Part shown: positions 1 to 10,467 of the stretch, in pieces
Numbering within the stretch: position 1 is the stretch's first letter
Layout: each line of letters opens with the position of its first letter
Source of the DNA: Diploptera punctata
Lineage: Eukaryota > Arthropoda > Insecta > Blattodea > Blaberidae
NCBI GenBank assembly: GCA_030220185.1
Contig: JASPKZ010010274.1
Location: forward strand, 186,001-250,000
Direction of reading: 5' to 3'
DNA: 64,000 nucleotides
The notes under the pieces: generated by a model
The model's database searches: none
Told to the model about the DNA's origin: nothing
Seen by the model: only the letters and a program-made list of their open reading frames with translations
Translations under genes and position numbers: made by a program

Positions 1-545
1 TTTGGATTCGTCGATGTCATATAATTATGCACTGTGTCTTGTTAGAATTTAGATTATGTCCATGTTTCCTCGACTATTGGAAAATTGAGTCTAGGTCACT
101 ATTTAGTTCGTCTAATGTGTCATGTATATCGTCAGCATGGGAGTGAATGTAAATTTGCCAATCGTCAGTGTATAGGTGATATCGACAATAAGTAAGTCTA
201 GTGGATATGTCGTCAATGTAGATGGAGAACATAAGTGGTCCCAACACTGAACCTTGTTGGACGCCTCCCTTCAGTGATAGTCAGGATGATGAAAGTTCTG
301 CATAGGATACACATTGCTGGCGATCATGAAGGTAGGATTAAAGCCAGTTAACAGCATTTTGCGAAAGATTTAGAGTGCGTAATTTTGCTATTAATATGTC
401 GGTGTCAACAGTGTCGAAAGCTTTACTGAAGTCCAAGAGTATGTATCTGACAAGAGACTGATTTATTGCCATGGCGAGTTATAGTTTTATGTCAGAGTTA
501 TTCAATATATAATGACGCATTTGTAAAAACAGCTGTGCGGATTGG
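1..545 (-). pseudogene. CR1/L2- or Jockey-type LINE reverse transcriptase, fragment
   Basis: Reading the minus strand gives a recognisable non-LTR reverse transcriptase core. LDFSKAFDTVDTDIL lies near 390-445, GVQQGSVLGPLMFSIYIDDI near 215-275, and the catalytic box appears as YTDDWQIYIH near 150-180, where FADD is usual. Stops interrupt the frame, for example after NAVNWL and in the thumb region. The order and spacing match the RT of the LINE at 21.5-25.5 kb, so a related element is likely. The fragment runs off the left edge. It is a dead copy with no start codon; the exact clade is inferred from motif resemblance only. Confidence 0.8.
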
Positions 546-659
546 ATAGTAGGACAGCTGTAGGCCTCCCGTATAAATTTCATCGTCGTATCAGAAGCAC
601 AATATGCTAGCGAGATCATTCTATCGTTGTGTTATAGTTACTGTTTTGGATAGTACCGC

Positions 660-1094
660 TGTTACTGTCATTATTGCCATTATTATAAAATATGTTTCGC
701 ATGATTAAAAACTTTATTGAAATCAATATTATTATTGTTACTATTAATATAATCAGAATCATCATTACTATCATCACTAAATTGTATCATCGTTATCGTC
801 ATTATCACTATTTTTATTATTGTTATCACTATTAAAATTATCACTGTTATTAGATTATTATTTTGCCATTATTAACATTTTCATCATTACTATAATTGTT
901 ATTGTTATTATAATTGTTGATATCATTATCATTATAATTGCTCTTTATATCATTATTATTATTATAATTGTTATTATTATAATAATTATTATTGTTATTA
1001 TTATAATTGTTATTATTATAATTGTTAATATTATAATTGTTATTATTGTTATTATTATTATTGTTATTATTACTATTATTACTATTATTATTAC

Positions 1095-1137
<43 letters not shown>
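660..1137. repeat. ATT-rich imperfect microsatellite
   Basis: Long run of imperfect ATT/TTG/TCA trinucleotides that becomes pure (ATT)n toward the right. Poly-I and poly-L reading frames here are artefacts of the repeat. Confidence 0.9.
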
Positions 1138-1231
1138 CCTTAGGTATGCCGGACGCAGTCTCTGGCGAAACTTTGGCGAACTACAACCCTCAAGACCACG
1201 GCCAACAGCCCGGAAATATTCTGCAAGATCA
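1138..1231 (+). mobile_element. Penelope-type terminal repeat fragment
   Basis: About 90 bp, flanked on both sides by (ATT)n, matches the arms of the inverted repeat at 43105-43420. It contains GACGCAGTCTCTGGCGAAAC, a GAACTACAA block, a CACGGCC block and an AAGATCATCAT end. The GGCGAAAC core with adjacent complementary arms resembles the hammerhead-bearing terminal repeats known from Penelope-like elements. Here the box before the stem (CCTTAGGTATG) departs from the hammerhead consensus, so it is probably inactive. Assignment to Penelope is by resemblance, not alignment. Confidence 0.55.
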
Positions 1232-1245
1232 TCATATTATTATAA

Positions 1246-1337
<92 letters not shown>
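1232..1337. repeat. (ATT)n microsatellite
   Basis: Nearly pure ATT array directly following the Penelope-type fragment. It may have grown from the element's 3' end or from the same (ATT)n block as 660-1137 after insertion. Confidence 0.9.
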
Positions 1338-1404
1338 ACTGGAAATCTCACATAAGAAGAATGAGCCGTACAAGAATACCACGTCAAATATTAAATATTA
1401 CGAA
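1335..1404 (+). pseudogene. LINE C-terminal sliver
   Basis: The frame starting near 1335 reads NWKSHIRRMSRTRIPRQIL. This matches the basic region just before the GRRSxGRPxRRW end of RTE-like LINE ORFs elsewhere in this window (for example 2150-2280). It joins directly to the RT fragment that follows, which belongs to a more N-terminal part of the protein, so the two are not one collinear copy. Confidence 0.5.
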
Positions 1405-2335
1405 TGAAAGGATACCCGCTGTGCCTTGTTGAAACAATAAAGAAATTATATGAATACACAAATATAATTATAGATACCGGATTCAAAAGAACATATGCAA
1501 TCAAAACAAATACTGGATTACGACAAGGATGTAGTTTATCACCCACTTTGTTTAATATTAATATAGACGATATTTTTAATAAATGGAAAGTTTTAGTAAA
1601 TCCAGGAATAAGAATGGATAATGAAGTGTGCATAAATAATCTTCTATTTGCTGACAATGTAATCATAATACAGAAAAATGAAGACGACTTACAGAAATCA
1701 ATGCATGCATTAAATGAAATATGTAAATTATACGATCTAAAGATTTCTGTAAGGAAAACGAAGACCATGGCTTTTAGAGGAAGAGATCCAGTGAGATCCA
1801 AATTATTTTAGAAAATCAAAGTATAGAACAGGTGTCTAGTTTCAAATATTTTGGATATTGACTCCAAAATAAATAAATTTCAGACGGTGTGTGGAACAAT
1901 ATAGAGAACATTCAAAAATAAAATTAGAAAAGAAACCAAGATAAAAATGTATAATGATATGGCGGTTCCCACAATATTGTATGGATGTGAAACTTGGGCT
2001 CCAGTAAAAAGACAGAAGGATAGAATACAAACGGCGGAGATGAGGTTCCTAAGACAAGTAAATGGATGTACAAGACTTGATAGAATAAGTAATGAGGATA
2101 TAAGAGAAGAATTGAAAGTACAGCCTTTATTGGATAAAGTCACGAATTACAGACAGAAATGGATTGATCACATGGATGGAATGAGTAAGGAGAGATATCC
2201 ATTGTTAGCAATAAATTATCAAGCAAGAGGAAGGCGTGATGTTGGAAGACCTAGAAGACGTTGGGCTGATGCATTATGAAGTCGGAACGGGCAATTGCCT
2301 AATCCCTGGAGTGATGATGATGATGATCTTAAATT
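1405..2335 (+). pseudogene. RTE-like LINE, RT and C-terminal domain, 5'-truncated
   Basis: Two frames carry the 3' half of a LINE ORF2. 1404-1808 contains the RT motif GLRQGCSLSPTLFNINIDDI and a catalytic box read as FADNV (FADD in active enzymes). 1947-2279 contains the C-terminal region LYGCETWAPVK, then a basic stretch and GRRDVGRPRRRWADAL. A frameshift or stop near 1808-1860 separates them. The copy ends in GATGATGATGATGAT at about 2318-2332, a short tail also seen at 37966-37983. It lacks the endonuclease and the N-terminal half of the RT, as expected for 5' truncation during target-primed insertion. Confidence 0.8.
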
Positions 2336-2475
2336 ACCAGCCACCATGTAAGAGACCCTTCAAACGTTGGATTGAGATCGTAACAGACCCCTAGGTTTAT
2401 CACATGAAAGGATGAACTACTTACCTTTAATACTATTATTAATATTCAATTTTTCTAGGCTTTTCACACCAAAGA

Positions 2476-2523
<48 letters not shown>

Positions 2524-3429
2524 GTTATTATTATTATTATTATTAAAATATGAATTATAATAAGACTACGTAAATTATTCTGAAGATAAAACTAAATAAA
2601 GGAATCTACATCACAGCTTGTGGGAGATTAAATTCGAGAAAAAATTGAACTTCAAATATTCACACAGACGGAAACGACGAAGTGAAATGGCGCACAATCT
2701 TAGAACGAAAATTACAATTTAAAAATTCACGAATGTATGTTACTTATACTTTTTAAAACCTAAAAAATCTAGAAAAGGTGTCAATGAATCAGCGGTATGC
2801 ATGTGCTCACATCGCTATAATTATCTGGATGTAGTTTATTTAAATCAACAAACAAATAGAAATGTGTCAACATTAAAAATAAACTAAATACCTTCAGTAC
2901 ACAGAGCTTGTCGACTCATGCATAATGAACTGCATTTTAATATTAAATACAGCGGTAGTAATTTCAGGATATTTTCGTATTCATTCCGCATAATATCCGC
3001 CAGATGATATGAATAATACAACCAGCAGGATGTTTATCAAAACCACTCTGGTTAATTACTATGCATAAAATATTGCATGGGATACAGGCCTATGAATGCC
3101 GTTGACTGCTAAAACAGTGATCTTTTTCCATCTATCCTACGTCTTTTCAAGAACAGAAAAGGGAGCATATATACTAGAGTAGATCTTGTTATGGCAGATG
3201 AAGTGAGACTGTTGAAGAAAGACAAATAGGTTGGTTTCTCTCTCCTACGGCATTGCCTAATTCAGACCTAGGTATACATCAACAAATATTTATTGTTCGA
3301 GAAAGAGTACATCATATTAATTATCGGGATAATAAAATTATATTCTAGGCGAAGAGCTGACTTTAACCTTCATAAATGTGAAATCCTCATGTTTTAAGTG
3401 ATATACTACGAGTATACAAAGATAAAGGT
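2336..3429. other. Unassigned AT-rich stretch with an (ATT)n block
   Basis: Contains a pure (ATT)n/(TTG) microsatellite at about 2478-2545. I recognise no gene, repeat family or RNA in the rest. Confidence 0.5.
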
Positions 3430-3685
3430 AAAGTGATTCCACTACAGGCCAGAGGAGACCCTTGGGATAGTAGGAGGTTAAGGCTGCCAGATGTTTAGAC
3501 AATTGACACTTGTTATCAGCCGGGTTGTCAACATAAAGGTCGCCTTTACTCCCAGAAAAGCGTCTGTTACTCATTTAAATTAGAGGCTGAGTCGATTTCA
3601 GGGCTATGGTGTCACCAGAAGATTTGATTTAATTAAAAAATCCAGTCCTCACTGGAACTCAAACTCTCGGCGTGCCCCTAATGGC
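3430..3685 (-). mobile_element. tRNA-derived SINE (type 2), head deleted
   Basis: Matches the SINE at 46293-46599 over most of its body, including the CCACTACAGGCC start, the GCCGGGTTGTCA block, AGAGGCTGAGTCGA and the GGCGTGCCCCT end. Near 3660 about 40 bp that should hold the tRNA-like A box are missing: the sequence jumps from the B-box flank straight to GGCGTGCCCCT. The copy therefore cannot drive its own pol III transcription. It is more diverged than the 46-kb copy. Confidence 0.75.
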
Positions 3686-4344
3686 TAAAGTGCATATATA
3701 AAAAAATATATATATACAACTTCATTTCATAATAATTTAAAATGTGTTTATGCAATTTAATTATTTTAAGTTATACAAGAAGATGGCACAATAAAAAATT
3801 GTTAAATTGAATACTTTTAAAGTTCAGCCTTCTTAACTTAGTTAAAATAAAATTCTGCTGAGAGTGGAACCAGTTCCGAAAGGTCTACATGTATTTAAAA
3901 TGTTCTAACCTAGTTGAGGAGGACGGCTGATCGTTACAAGTAGCAATTTTATAATTTTATGTTGAAATTTCATATTTTGACTAATACTTTAATCAAATTC
4001 GAATCAGCATTTTATTAGTTCGACCGAGTGTTCTTTACGAAGAAACCAATACCAGTATATAAATATATACAATTTAAACACTTCTGCATGTTTGTACAGT
4101 CAAGTTTAAATATTAAAATGTAGAGTTAGGAGCGGGAAATATCTGATAATAGAATGTTTACGATTGATAATTATGCATCTTCCAATTACAAGAGGCCTGA
4201 TATTCTATTCCTATAGTCTGGCATAGCTAGGGATTAATTTGAATAAGTTCATTCCCCTTAATTTCATATTTCCGATTACTATAACATGCCTTTGTGGCGA
4301 AATAGGGTTTCAAAATATTTGGAGATTCAATAATAATACTATAA
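3686..4344. other. Unassigned AT-rich stretch
   Basis: Only a short TA run near 3697-3717. No coding, RNA or repeat family recognised. Confidence 0.5.
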
Positions 4345-5115
4345 GCTGCATAGAGCCAAGAACCAGTGAAGAGGTTTGTGTCGCTGGATAGAGGAGGCAA
4401 TTCGGGGAGTCAGGTGGTTAGCGTGACATAGCTGCATAGAGCCAAGAACCAGTGAAGAGGTTTGTATCGCTGGATAGAGGAGGCAATTCGGGGAGTCAGG
4501 TGGTTAGCGTGACACAGCTGTATAGAGCCAAGAACCAGTGAAGAGGTTTGTGTCGCTGGATAGAGGAGGCAATTCGGGGAGTCAGGTGGTTAGCGTGACA
4601 CAGCTGCATAGAGTCAAGAACCAGAGAAGAGGTTTCTGTCGCTGGATAGAGGTGGCAATTCGGGGAGCCAGGTGGTTAGCGTGACACAGCTGCATAGAGT
4701 CAAGAACCAGAGAAGAGGTTTCTGTCGCTGGATAGAGGTGGCAATTCGGGGAGTCAGGTGGTTAGCGTGACATAGCTGCATAGAGCCAAGAACCAGTGAA
4801 GAGTTTTGTGTCGCTGGATAGAGGTGGCAATTCGGGGAGTCAGGTGGTTAGCGTGACATAGCTGCATAGAGCCAAGAACCAGTGAAGAGTTTTGTGTCGC
4901 TGGATAGAGGAGGCAATTCGGGGAGTCAGGTGGTTAGCGTGACACAGCTGCATAGAGCCAAGAACCAGTGAAGAGGTTTGTGTCGCTGGATAGAGGAGGC
5001 AATTCGGGGAGTCAGGTGGTTAGCGTGACACAGCTGCATAGAGTCAAGAACCAGAGAAGAGGTTTCTGTCGCTGGATAGAGGTGGCAATTCGGGGAGTCA
5101 GGTGGTTAGCGTGAC
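4345..5115. repeat. 86-bp minisatellite, about 9 copies
   Basis: Unit starts (GCTGCATAGAG) recur every 86 bp (4345, 4431, 4517 and so on), and the array ends with GCGTGAC at about 5115. Two sequence types alternate. Type A has GAGCCAAG, CCAGTGAAG and TTTGTGTCG. Type B has GAGTCAAG, CCAGAGAAG and TTTCTGTCG. The order is A A A B B A' A' A B, where A' has GAGTTTTGTG. The period is not a multiple of 3 and no long frame crosses it, so it is not a coding repeat. Confidence 0.95.
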
Positions 5116-5375
5116 GAAGTTAATCAAACTGAGATTTATTAATCAAATATCATGCGAAACAGCTATTAATTTTCTGCCGCTGAGTGGACCCTGTTCCAGA
5201 CCTTAAACTCAAAGAATAAAGTTCTATGAGCATAGCAAGAAATCGAATCCAGACCAATGAGATGTCAGCTAACAGCTATAACACAGAGAAGGTGTCCTTA
5301 AAAGTTAGATTGTTAAATTATGTATCGACAGATTATTTTAAATCATCTTTGGAATATGTATAAATATCTGACTTG
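5116..5375. other. Unassigned stretch with possible tRNA-like remnant
   Basis: On the minus strand, 5225-5290 shows TAGCTGTTAGCTGACATCTC and, downstream, GGATTCGATTTC. These sit where A and B boxes would in a tRNA-derived SINE. Weak, and no body matches another repeat here. Confidence 0.25.
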
Positions 5376-5675
5376 ATTTATTATTATTATTATTAATAAT
5401 ATTACTATTGTTATTATTATCATTATCATTACCATTCTTATTATCATCATTACCATTTTTATTATCATCATTATCATTATTATGATCATCATTATCATTA
5501 TTATTCTTATTATTGTTATTATTATTCTTATTATTATAGTTTGAGGGCAGAAGATGATTTAGACAGAAACCTCCGACGACAAATCACTTTGGGTTGAAGG
5601 AGAAACTATATATTATAAAATATTCCTAATAAAATATTATTAGTAGTATCATTATTATCATTATTATTATTATTA

Positions 5676-5726
<51 letters not shown>

Positions 5727-5730
5727 TATA
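5376..5730. repeat. ATT/ATC microsatellite in two blocks
   Basis: Two blocks (about 5380-5540 and 5640-5727) of mixed ATT, ATC and CTT triplets flank a unique piece of about 100 bp. No gene content. Confidence 0.9.
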
Positions 5731-5824
5731 CCAATTTATTTAATGGAATCCTGATTTCAGTTTTCTAACTGTATGTATGACGTTACAATTCCATTCCTTC
5801 TCCGTAGTGGTATCTAAAATAAAA

Positions 5825-7650
5825 TCATCATCATTTTCCGGTATCATGGCAGCTGCCACCGTCTTCTGGAAACCAAACGCCATTCCTCTCTGTCCTTCCA
5901 TTAATCTTCCTCCATTCCTCTGATTTCATAGCTGCTTGTTACCCTTCTATCCAAATTTTCTTTGGTCTTCCTGTCTTCCTCCTTTCCATTGGGATCCATT
6001 CCATAACAATTTTTGGCAATCTGTTGACATGGCCATACCACATTTTTTTTAATTTTCTTACGTTATCCAACCAAACTGTCGGTTCTATATTTCATTAATG
6101 ATGTACAGTAAAAACTCCCTTTCGCGGATTAAAAAATTGCGATACAGATGCCGTATTCATGGTTTAAAATGTATTTATTCGCGGATGCAGTCGGTATATT
6201 AGAAGGATTCTATCTTTATTAACGCATCGGCAACTTATTTTACTGCAGGCATGTGCCAAGGCGACTTTTACAAAGAGCGATTCAAACCAAATGGACAAAT
6301 AAACATCAAGAAAAACAACCCTTATTGTCACTAAACCTAAAGTTCGTTGTTTAAAGCCATCGCCGTCATGTTTAACGTGCCGCTATGTCCGTTATAAATG
6401 CCGCCCTCGCCGTGATCGGTGTTTTATAGTTTCAACTTGTCATTCGTTGCAAGAATTTTGATTGAACAACACGTTTCTCTTCTGCTCTGCTGCCAATTTA
6501 TAATGTCGAGCAAGAGGAAAGAAAACTAGTTCCGAAGGGGAAGAAAGTAGTGTTGTCGCTTAAAGGAAAAACAGAAATGCTTGACAGTTTATGCGTTCTC
6601 GAGTCATTTGTGTCTATATCACGTTGTTTCAGTGTTAATGAATCAACTATAGGATCCATTAAGAAATCACAGCTGAGTATCAATCTGAATTGAATGACCT
6701 TATAAAAGCGACTAAACAAGAACAAAATTACTAACTTCATTAAGCCCTTGCCTAAGCCTGACAGTAATAATACAGAGCAACAAAAAATAAACTTTTTTGT
6801 GTCAGAAAGATAAATATATGATTCTGATAGTATTTGTTCTACTGAATTCAAATATGATATCGGTTTTTCACCATCACGCAAAGTTTCCAAGGGACAGGAA
6901 TTTATATTTTCAAACACTAATATTTTCTACGTTCGTAACTACACAATATTCGAAGATTCGAACTCACCTAGAAAGTATGAAATGACGATTGTCTCCTATA
7001 TTTCGCCTGTGGAGCATCCCTCTTGTCCAACAATAATCGGCCAGCATTTTAGGATTCCATTTGCCTTTATATCTCATTTCCATAACTGAAATCTCCTAAG
7101 TTAGCTCATTTGGTTTTATTTTACAATGGGCAAATGGATGAAAAAAGTTTATTTAAAGAATAATTATTTAAATCCATTAATTGAAATTGAAATAAATACA
7201 TTGTGGGTGATGGAGAAATTCTGAATACATATTTGAAAACATGATAAAAAAACTGTATTAAGTACAATTGTTGGTACTCATGAGACAAAAATCATGTTGA
7301 ACAGTGTAATTATGAGAAATTGTTCAAAATCTCACTAATTTATTTTATTTTGATAATTATTTTATTTTAGAACTTTGGAACATATCCCCTCTATAACCAT
7401 ACAAACTACCATTCCATATTCGCAGTATCTGTATTCGTGGCATATTTGCGGAACATATCCCCCTCGAATAAGGAGCTTTTACTGTATCAATCTCTCTCCG
7501 CTGCTTTTAATTTTGTATGTTTGGTATTTTACATAATCACGTGTTCCTACATCTTCATCTTAGAAAATCCATCTCGATGGCCACACGTACCTTCCTTAAT
7601 CTGTTTTCTCACTTTATGTTATTAACTATTATAACCTCATCCTTTCCTTG
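5825..7650 (-). pseudogene. LINE C-terminal domain interrupted by a pogo/Tigger element
   Basis: On the minus strand, 6103 down to 5825 reads KKMWYGHVNRLPKIVMEW, then MERRKTGRPKKIWIEG, then a WRKINGRTERNGVWFPEDGG-like end. This is the C-terminal RxxWYGHV / GRPKK module of RTE-like LINEs. Degraded sequence on the far side (7640 to 7487) contains pieces consistent with the preceding part of the same domain. The two parts are separated exactly by the TA-flanked pogo element at 6106-7484, so I read this as one LINE fragment split by a later insertion. No intact frame remains. Confidence 0.6.
6106..7484 (+). mobile_element. pogo/Tigger-like DNA transposon, internally degraded
   Basis: The element is bounded by TA on both sides. 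The left end reads CAGTAAAAACTCCCTTTCGC, and the right end in reverse complement reads CAGTAAAAGCTCCTTATTCG; these are pogo/Tigger-type inverted repeats. The start MSSKRK at about 6502 and the later piece VNESTIGSIKKS (about 6640-6675) match the N-terminal helix-turn-helix of Tigger/CENP-B-related transposases. A stop follows the first residues and the frame shifts several times. The DDE region is absent at only 1.38 kb, so this copy is non-autonomous. Confidence 0.75.
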
Positions 7651-7955
7651 AATAACATATATTTGATGCGCATAGTTTATAAATAGTTGAGTAGGCCTCC
7701 TATGATTGGAGGTTTCACTTGCTGCTTGGTGAAGTAAACATTGTCGATTACATTGACAAGTGTAAACTTTGCGAAATTAGAAAACGTGTCGTATGTAGAA
7801 GTTACATTTACAGGTTAAGTATAGTGATACGTTATTAGCAGGCAAGGTATTTGGATTATAATTTCACACTGATTCAGGTAATCTCCTTCAAATATTTAAG
7901 TTGTACAATAACCAATCTTGAAGAATGTGGTATTTCTAATAAACATAATAATAAT
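7651..7955. other. Unassigned stretch
   Basis: AT-rich sequence without recognised coding, RNA or repeat content. Confidence 0.4.
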
Positions 7956-7959
7956 AGGT

Positions 7960-8190
7960 CATTCAGAATCATCAACCTAGTCTTTCCAGTTACAAACAAA
8001 TGCATATAATACTTAAATTATGTACAATATTGACACGTTCAGTTCTCAGTTTTGGCAGCGAAACCTGGACTACCAGTCTCCAAACAGACGAACGAGCAAC
8101 GGTTGATACCTGTAGAAATTAAAGTTCTAAGAGAAACTGCTGGATATAGTCTTCTTGACCATAAGAGAAATACTGTAATTGCATTAAAAT
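7960..8190 (+). pseudogene. RTE-like LINE C-terminal fragment
   Basis: 8030-8085 reads VLSFGSETWTTSLQTDE in one frame, and 8085-8175 reads RLIPVEIKVLRETAGYSLLD in another. Together they parallel LLYGSEVWTLKQ...RLRSAEMRYLRRTAGYTLLD at 37605-37720. A single frameshift near 8090 explains the switch. The fragment runs into a (TA)n tract on its right. Confidence 0.65.
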
Positions 8191-8202
8191 TAAAAATAAA
8201 AC

Positions 8203-8205
<3 letters not shown>

Positions 8206-8247
<42 letters not shown>

Positions 8248-8470
8248 GAATAACTTCAGCACGTGAAAAAAGGGTTTGTACCAGAAAACCACGATATATA
8301 TATATATATGCTTCCGTACATATACCAGGAGAGGCGATCTACTGGAAGATCTCGAAAAGGATGATTGGAAACAATAACAGGCCACTAGATTTGCCACTTC
8401 TGCGGATGATGACAATAAAATATGGTTAAATATAGTGTGTGTGTCTGTGTGTGTGTGTGTGTGTGTGTAT
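8206..8470. repeat. (TA)n and (TG)n microsatellites
   Basis: (TA)n at about 8206-8245 and 8295-8310, then (TG)n at about 8437-8469. The YIYIYI frames here are repeat artefacts. Confidence 0.9.
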
Positions 8471-8499
8471 TTATTTAATTATAAACAGGTTTACAATAT

Positions 8500-8690
8500 A
8501 ATAAAACATCTTCCAGTGCCCTAAGTTTTAAATGTTTTATTTCTTTCTCTATTCTTTTGTATGATCCTATTCCAATTCTTCCAGACCTAGCTCCCTCATA
8601 CATCTTCATACTTCATGCATCCATTTTAATCTAGGTCGACCTCCCTTTCCTATCCCACGTGTAATCCATTCCAAAGCTTGTCTCTGTGTG
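8500..8690 (-). pseudogene. LINE C-terminal remnant
   Basis: On the minus strand about 8690-8560 reads QALEWITRGIGKGGRPRLKW, then MHEV. It resembles the GxGRPRxxW module that ends LINE ORFs in this window. Short and broken; the family is uncertain. Confidence 0.4.
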
Positions 8691-8704
8691 TATGTGTATA
8701 AATA

Positions 8705-8970
8705 TCCATTTATAGTAATCCTGCCCGAGAGCAGGTATTTCACTGTAATCATAACATTTTCATGCTAGGTTTTGCAGCTTTACTAGGGAATTATAGGTGT
8801 GGTAGCTTTCCGTTACTTTCCACACCGGTGGAAGATGATGATGATGATGATGATGGCCGGATGATTTGTCTTACACGTGAGGAAAAACCCCGAAAAGAAC
8901 CTCACCCAGGAGTCTGTCCCGACCGGGGAATCGAATCCGGGTCCGCTGCGTGAAAACACAGCGGTGGGTT
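8705..8970 (-). mobile_element. tRNA-derived SINE (type 1)
   Basis: Reverse complement of the SINE at 27252-27597. It has the tRNA-like head (CCACCGCTGTG, and a B box read in reverse as GAATCGAATCC), the GAGGAAAAACCCCG block, a GATGATGATG run, the CTTTCCGTTACTTTCCACAC block and a TGCCCGAGAGCAGG tail. The part between the A and B boxes is shortened. It lies between a GTGT-rich tract and (TA)n, a context shared by other copies. Confidence 0.8.
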
Positions 8971-8985
8971 ATATATATATATATA

Positions 8986-9264
8986 TCCATCCATGGTAAT
9001 TGTGCCCGAGGGCACGTCTTTCACTGCAATCATTGCATTTTCATGCTATGCTTTGCAGCTTTACTAGGGAATTGTAGGGGATGGTAGCTTCCAATTGCTT
9101 TTGACAACGGTGAAGGATGATGATGATAATGGAAAAGGTGCTTCTGACGCCCGGATGATTTTCGGAGACCGTTGGGCCCTATGCTTCCTGAAATGTATCT
9201 TACAGGTGAGGAAAAACCTCGCTGCACAACAAGGCAGCACGCTACATCGAGATCACTGCGATGG
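8986..9264 (-). mobile_element. tRNA-derived SINE (type 1), B box deleted
   Basis: Second minus-strand copy, 16 bp of (TA)n away from the first. The tail (CCATCCATGGTAATTGTGCC), middle and A-box side (GTAGCGTGCTGCCTTGTTG in reverse complement) are kept. The segment with the B box and the GGTGAGG lead-in is missing, so GCAGC joins directly to GAGGTTTTTCCTCACC. It is a clean internal deletion that removes half of the promoter. Confidence 0.8.
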
Positions 9265-9271
9265 ATACACA

Positions 9272-9279
9272 CACACAAC

Positions 9280-9322
<43 letters not shown>
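9272..9322. repeat. (CA)n then (TA)n microsatellite
   Basis: ACACACA followed by a TA run of about 35 bp, directly between a SINE head and a LINE fragment. Confidence 0.9.
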
Positions 9323-9323
<1 letters not shown>

Positions 9324-9324
9324 C

Positions 9325-9995
9325 TGTATATTATTTAAATATCTTGGAATAACACTACAGACATCAGGGACCACATTTAATATACATATCAAACATAGAG
9401 CAGTAGCAGCTATTATAGCAATGAATGAAATAAAACAGCTTCAATCACGCTCGCTGAAGACAGCAATGATAATATTCAGAGCGAAGGTAATACCCGTACT
9501 CACATACGGGATACAAATAATATGGGAGCATCTTAAGAAGAGAGACCTGAAAATCCGAGAACACGTCAAAACACATTTTTAAATAAAGTCCTAGGTGTCT
9601 GAAAATACACACCCTCCAGGCTCACACACTTAATAACGAAATAACTATTCCTAATTGAAGAAATACGCCTAACACTACTATTGACATCCACCCAGGCATA
9701 CCAGAATCTCATGACGGAATATCTACAAAAATGAGCGATATAAAAGATGAATACATTGCCAGCGCGATGACGGATAGAAATTGGACAAGGGCGAACTAAC
9801 AGATGGGGAGTGAAGTCAACATACTCGCAGTACACGGCTTCCATCACAAGCTATGCAACATAAACAACCTTTCTCACCGCATTCGAGAAATGTGTATGTA
9901 AAATATGCAGACTAAAGTATGACAAATACCACGTTTTGAAATGTAAGACGTACACAAAAACTGTGATGGATCTCAGCACAGAACACTAATTCCAG
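9325..9995 (+). pseudogene. LINE ORF2 C-terminal region (RNase-H-less, Cys/His tail)
   Basis: Frame pieces read FKYLGITLQTSGTTFNIHIK, then SLKTAMIIFRAKVIPVLTYG and a later HxxxCNIN...CVCKIC...KYDKYHVLKC stretch (about 9855-9950). This is the post-RT region of a LINE lineage distinct from the RTE-like copies, ending in a zinc-knuckle-like cluster. Several stops and frame changes after about 9585 show a dead copy. The RT itself is absent; 5' truncation falls within the (TA)n tract. Confidence 0.65.
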
Positions 9996-10377
9996 TGAAT
10001 ACTCTACTTCACGAACACTTGTGCGCGTTTCCTACTACAGTAAAACGTGTTCAAAGCGGAATCGTATGGGACCAATTTTTTTTTCCGCATTAGAAAACAT
10101 TCCCCATTGTAAAAAAAAGTATTAACCAATCTTAGATTATAGAGTACCACATACAGTATGTCTTTATATGTACTTTGGATTAATTGTACTTCCACTGCCG
10201 TTGGAAAGTAAAGTATAGTATGTACACCTTTTGACAAAAAAAACAGTCATCTCTTGTATGCACATTTCTTTAAAGTCCTACTCGGCACAATGCTGGATTC
10301 AAACTAGGTACCTACTCATAATTGTGCAGTCCCTGAGCTATTGTGTTATGTGGCATGGACTGAAGACACTCCTACGT

Positions 10378-10467
10378 GTCCTGTTAGGTGAAAGGTAAAC
10401 CATGCAGTCACTGTTTCTGTTAATGAAGATCACGGGTTCGCGTCCTCAATTATGCAGTTTTTTTCGT
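10378..10467 (+). promoter_or_regulatory. tRNA-like module, left end of copy A
   Basis: GTTAGGTGAAAGGTAAACCA resembles an A box/D arm, and CGGGTTCGCGTCC resembles a B box/T arm. A run of 7 T follows. Points into the element. Confidence 0.55.

Noticed and set aside
820..1432. Open frames of mostly I, L, Y or N
   Set aside because: They are translations of ATT/TAA microsatellites and have no coding meaning.
1391..1801. 136-codon minus-strand frame opposite the LINE RT
   Set aside because: Antisense shadow of the RT frame, with no motif of its own.
4345..5115. CRISPR array
   Set aside because: The units are contiguous 86-bp repeats with no unique spacers, in an evident animal genome.
8052..8429. 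125-codon frame with a YIYIYI run
   Set aside because: The first part is a LINE remnant and the middle is a (TA)n tract; the frame is accidental.
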